From assembly GCA_022779305.1 (NCBI GenBank), contig JALFSW010000090.1, positions 1-38,175 of the forward strand: a stretch of 38,175 nucleotides of DNA, given 5' to 3'. How positions within the stretch are numbered: position 1 is the first letter of the stretch; the number at the start of each line of letters is the position of its first letter. A program made the position numbers and the translations under genes. The notes under the pieces were generated by a model. It was not told where the DNA came from. It saw only the letters and a program-made list of their open reading frames with translations, and did no database searches. This document shows, in pieces, positions 36,201 through 38,175 of the stretch. The DNA comes from Prevotella sp. Its GTDB lineage: Bacteria; Bacteroidota; Bacteroidia; Bacteroidales; Bacteroidaceae.

Positions 36201-37709
36201 ACGTTGGGTATTTATGTCATGAAACCTGATAACACAGAAACAATGGTAACCAGCATTCAGCTCGACGAGGCATTTCAAACCTATGCCGTTGATCTTTCAG
36301 CCTATAAGAATGAACGCTACATTCGTTTGGGATTGTTTGAGTCATTCAATGCAGCTGGAAAAATTGTATTCGATAATATTAATGTAATCAATGCGCTTCA
36401 ACACGACTTAGACTTGAGCCAATTCTCACATCCAGAAATTATCGATGCAGGAAAAACGGCAGAAATTAAGTTTGTTGTGAAGAACTATGGTTTACAAGAG
36501 GCAGAGAACTATACTATTAAGGTGGCAGCGGGCGACCGTCTTTTGATGAACGAAGAAATCACTGAACCACTGACCTCGCTCAAAGAACGCAATTTCTCTG
36601 TTTCGTTCCCAACAACAATCTTTGATGAAGATGGTGAATATAGGCTGACAGCAGAAATTATCTATGCTGCCGATGAAAAGAAAGACAACAACAAGGCAGA
36701 AGGTTTCATCAATATTTTGGTTTCGCAAGTGGCTCCGCCACAAAATGTCAATGCAATGGCTGAAGGTGGCAAGGTAAGGCTGACGTGGCAAGCACCGCAA
36801 GAAACCACAGAAATCATCACACAAGATTTTGAGGACACCACCATCTTTGAACCTTTCTCTATTGGTGGTATCACGAAGACAAACCGCAATGGCAACTTCG
36901 GTGAATGGACACTCATTGATGGCGACGACCAACTGACGAGCTTCTGGGGGGCTGTGAGCTATCCAAATTCGGGCATTCGTCAGGCTTGGCAAGTTATCAA
37001 TCCGAAGAAAGTGTTTGGCAACGATTTGGCAGACATCGACAGAGCTAACTCTGGCGAGCAATACCTCATTTCGTTCTGTCCTTCAACGGGTGCTGCCGAC
37101 GACTGGCTCATCTCGCCAGAATTGCTCGGTGTTCCGCAAAACTTGCGTTTCAGCGTGAGATGTCTGTCAAAGTTATATGGCGATGAAACCTACGAGGTGC
37201 TTTATTCAACGACCAACAAAAATCGTGAAAGCTTCAAGAAAGTGGCAGGTCCAGAAGTTCCAACGATGAATTGGATTGAAAAATCTTACGAACTACCCGC
37301 AGGAACAAAGTATTTTGCCATCCGTCACACGGCAAAAGAGGCTTTCGGTTTGCTCATTGATGATGTGAAATACGCTGTGCGTGGTGGAGCGGTAGCGAAG
37401 TACAATATTTATGTTGATCAACAATTGGTGGCTACGCTCAATGCCGATGGTGAACTCGCCTACCTTGCAGCGTCGCTTGCCGATGGCGAGCACTTGTTCA
37501 GTGTTACTGCGGTTTATGCCAATGGCATAGAATCGATTCCAGTGTCTACCAAATTGATAGTGTCGGGCATTGATAGCATCACACTTGATTCCAATACGTT
37601 GGTAGATGTTTACACGCTTGATGGCAAATTGGTGCGTAAACAAACCAATACGCTCAAAGATTTGCGCGGTGTTTATGTCATCAATGGACAAAAGATCATC
37701 TTGAAATAA
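33201..37709 (+). CDS. Giant multidomain adhesin-like secreted protein
   Basis: The 1502-residue protein has a signal peptide ending near residue 24 (GIAPTMA before QQ). Residues about 120-345 have recurring blade-like units (GVGLVDDIIYAGHN, AMGSDGRIYGAFYS, NVLYGVASDGNLYRI), suggesting a beta-propeller. FnIII-like segments follow. Three cleaved-adhesin-type modules lie at about 545-705 (DDWLISP from 601), 915-1060 (LPFKETLPNGSLTNYWEF) and 1210-1395 (DDWLISPELL from 1300). A CARDB-like segment (FVVKNYGLQEAENYTI) stands before the last module. The order of the second half mirrors that of the 878-residue neighbour. The tail from D1469 (VYTLDGKLV, GVYVINGQKI) is of the sorting type. No protease motif was seen, so it is probably a surface or secreted binding protein. 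An ATG one codon later is equally possible. Confidence 0.8.
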   Translation: MMKRTIRLLICATMVLGGIAPTMAQQHSSDLSTRKATQSSLAQQDVSLREANNLFDRWQSLGGKSFGFVNKKTSGKAHVPLTLLAKKNGQMKVGSTAGGAEIWVNVTYAPGMTAAADRSISSFRTTNPTELTPLIKGNFLFYNGVGLVDDIIYAGHNAQNDKGEYVPTLYTIDTETWQLLSTTILPDYSLMAFETAMGSDGRIYGAFYSPDGKSKEIGVVDYPTRSRSTIMTTKKIYCALGITKENVLYGVASDGNLYRIDPTTASETLIGATGLTIADAKGNIFFQTGEIDQYDNTFYWLGTDAKKQSTSLYSIDLATGVANELYELGQYTFSSMIIQKPVANDNAPAMVENLSVMFDGANTNGSVSFTAPTTTFAGKPLNDNLLYQVFIDEEVVASGNVTTGTNAAVAVSTTEGKHKFDVIVSNANGISPKASVKQWVGYDVPEPVSNIGFELDQSSGSAILYWDGPAKGVNNGYFGGITYDIYRLGGGKEVKVEENFSDTYFEETLPKTDAPVKYSYGIVARNGSQRSVMATSEAIQLGDAYKVPYLENFEFKDKFALWTTIDTYNDKVSSDIGVRGAWIYDVKEKAASYTFGDKKADDWLISPSIKLEEGKTYTIALKAKARAGQTQVYPERFEVFLGTDADPETMFLDVIPDTELNKATYTTFDNRNVSVTSTGKYHIGIHTTSTKDGWTLYVDSVSVELNAVADAPAATTDLAAVADPTGVLKANISFKAPTKNGAGETLVRNISKIDLRRDNKVITTFTDVQPGSTVQYEDTDVELGNHTYATYPFLDNKQGEKSEVRTYVGVDIPDRARNIKAKDNENSIILSWDKVGTVGANGGLVVPENVDYLVWNTASYNGSVMLYQVIDSIRNGNIATIPFNTNEGAQGLAYLAVQTKNVAGAGDAYMEGILVGAPYVLPFKETLPNGSLTNYWEFNATGSAVSMRLSAESTDGDGYGVEIVSNDAEEYGELYSGKIDLRNAVRPMLIFDARTTAKGNTLGIYVMKPDNTETMVTSIQLDEAFQTYAVDLSAYKNERYIRLGLFESFNAAGKIVFDNINVINALQHDLDLSQFSHPEIIDAGKTAEIKFVVKNYGLQEAENYTIKVAAGDRLLMNEEITEPLTSLKERNFSVSFPTTIFDEDGEYRLTAEIIYAADEKKDNNKAEGFINILVSQVAPPQNVNAMAEGGKVRLTWQAPQETTEIITQDFEDTTIFEPFSIGGITKTNRNGNFGEWTLIDGDDQLTSFWGAVSYPNSGIRQAWQVINPKKVFGNDLADIDRANSGEQYLISFCPSTGAADDWLISPELLGVPQNLRFSVRCLSKLYGDETYEVLYSTTNKNRESFKKVAGPEVPTMNWIEKSYELPAGTKYFAIRHTAKEAFGLLIDDVKYAVRGGAVAKYNIYVDQQLVATLNADGELAYLAASLADGEHLFSVTAVYANGIESIPVSTKLIVSGIDSITLDSNTLVDVYTLDGKLVRKQTNTLKDLRGVYVINGQKIILK

Positions 37710-37736
37710 GCTAATATTCAGTATTTACCACATTCT

Positions 37737-37773
37737 AAAAGGATAACTTCCCTGTAGGAGGTTATCCTTTTTG
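37737..37773 (+). terminator. Terminator after the 1502-residue protein gene
   Basis: The arms aaaaggataacttcc (37737-37751) and ggaggttatcctttt (37757-37771) form a 15-bp stem with one G-T pair and a 5-nt loop, followed by further T. It ends the secreted-protein cluster. Confidence 0.85.
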
Positions 37774-37780
37774 TGGTGTT

Positions 37781-37794
37781 GACCGATTTGGGTT
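37781..37794 (+). repeat. Isolated end of the inverted-repeat element
   Basis: The 14 bases gaccgatttgggtt are identical to the right end of the full elements near 20124-20137. No other part of the element is present here. It lies just after the preceding terminator. Confidence 0.5.
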
Positions 37795-37859
37795 TAAGTC
37801 CTTTTGCAAGGCGTTAAAAAAATATTTTTACGTGAATGTTTATTTTTTTCTTTGAAAAA

Positions 37860-37891
37860 TTTGGTCGTTTCAAAAAAACTATATACCTTTG
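37860..37891 (+). promoter_or_regulatory. Predicted promoter of tRNA-Asn
   Basis: TTTG at 37860-37863 and TACCTTTG at 37884-37891 are 20 bp apart, about 29 bp before the mature tRNA 5' end. This fits the Bacteroidetes pattern. Confidence 0.7.
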
Positions 37892-37919
37892 CACTCGCTT
37901 AAGGGAATTAAGTAAAAAT

Positions 37920-37993
37920 GCTTCAATAGCTCAGTTGGTTAGAGCACCTGACTGTTAATCAGGGGGTCGTTGGTTCAAGTCCATCTTGAAGCG
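37920..37993 (+). tRNA. tRNA-Asn (anticodon GTT)
   Basis: The 74-nt cloverleaf is complete. The acceptor stem GCTTCAA pairs with TTGAAGC, the D stem is GCTC/GAGC, and the anticodon stem CCTGA/TCAGG encloses CTGTTAA, with anticodon GTT at 37954-37956. The variable loop is 5 nt, and the T arm is GTTGG-TTCAAGT-CCATC. The T stem has one T-T mismatch at its second pair. The discriminator base is G, as expected for asparagine. The CCA end is not encoded. Confidence 0.95.
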
Positions 37994-37994
37994 C

Positions 37995-38028
37995 AAAGTG
38001 GAGATGCCTAAACATCTCCACTTTTTTT
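37995..38028 (+). terminator. Terminator after tRNA-Asn
   Basis: A perfect 12-bp stem (aaagtggagatg at 37995-38006, complement at 38013-38024) with a 6-nt loop ends in a run of seven T. It begins one base after the tRNA 3' end. Nothing supportable lies in the remaining bases to 38175. Confidence 0.9.
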
Positions 38029-38175
38029 ATATCCATATTTTGCACTCTGAATGCAACGTAACTATACAGCAATACAACTTCCTTGCAGACTTTCAGCATA
38101 GGAGCAGGTAAATTCCGCCTTGACGAAGGGTGCCTTTACGAGTGAATTATATTGCAAAAACCGAGTGTTTATTGC

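Noticed and set aside
38029..38175. Beginning of another gene after tRNA-Asn
   Set aside because: Short reading frames here (for example from an ATG at 38051) close within about 20 codons and no recognisable family is visible before the window ends.

Overview
The window reads as a chromosomal segment from a Bacteroidales bacterium, most likely of the Prevotella/Alloprevotella type. The supporting signs are a SusC/SusD pair, promoters of the Bacteroidetes form (TTTG, about 20 bp, TAnnTTTG), a GT3-type glycogen synthase beside a short-form glucan phosphorylase, A-rich leaders instead of strong Shine-Dalgarno sites, and secreted proteins ending in short YDLSGR...GVYIINGKK tails. Nearly all genes are on the + strand; the one clear exception is a gate-domain membrane protein at 7020-8201.

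Layout. (1) 1-3.9 kb: glycogen metabolism, with the 3' part of a glycogen synthase and a complete alpha-glucan phosphorylase, closed by a terminator. (2) 4.0-6.9 kb: a three-gene cluster of a beta-helix lipoprotein, cytidine deaminase and a DUF3298-type secreted protein, ending at a terminator shared with the convergent membrane protein gene. (3) 8.2-13.4 kb: rimP-nusA-infB, with a leader hairpin and a long inverted-repeat spacer before infB. (4) 13.7-19.0 kb: a suf operon in the order sufB, small secreted protein, sufC, sufD, sufS. (5) 19.0-22.0 kb: rnhB and a WYL-domain regulator embedded in copies of a short element with terminal inverted repeats, plus an array of 22-bp-spaced repeats that also occurs upstream of rimP. 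(6) 22.0-37.7 kb: a SusC/SusD pair followed by four secreted proteins with the same kind of C-terminal tail; the last two are large paralogous adhesin-like proteins. (7) 37.9-38.0 kb: tRNA-Asn with its own promoter and terminator.

How the genes work together. GlgA-type synthase and GlgP build and break down storage glycogen. RimP, NusA and IF-2 form the conserved ribosome-maturation/transcription/translation operon. SufBCD with SufS mobilises sulfur and assembles Fe-S clusters. SusC/SusD import an unknown nutrient through the outer membrane, and the four secreted proteins probably populate the cell surface or the outside; the tail suggests type IX secretion, but that is inferred.

The parts least explained by known genes are the roughly 196-bp inverted-repeat elements (seven full or partial traces), the 22-bp-periodic arrays at two separate loci, and the small secreted protein inside the suf operon. 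No CRISPR array, prophage, transposase or recognisable defence system was seen. The last 150 bases after the tRNA terminator hold nothing I can support.
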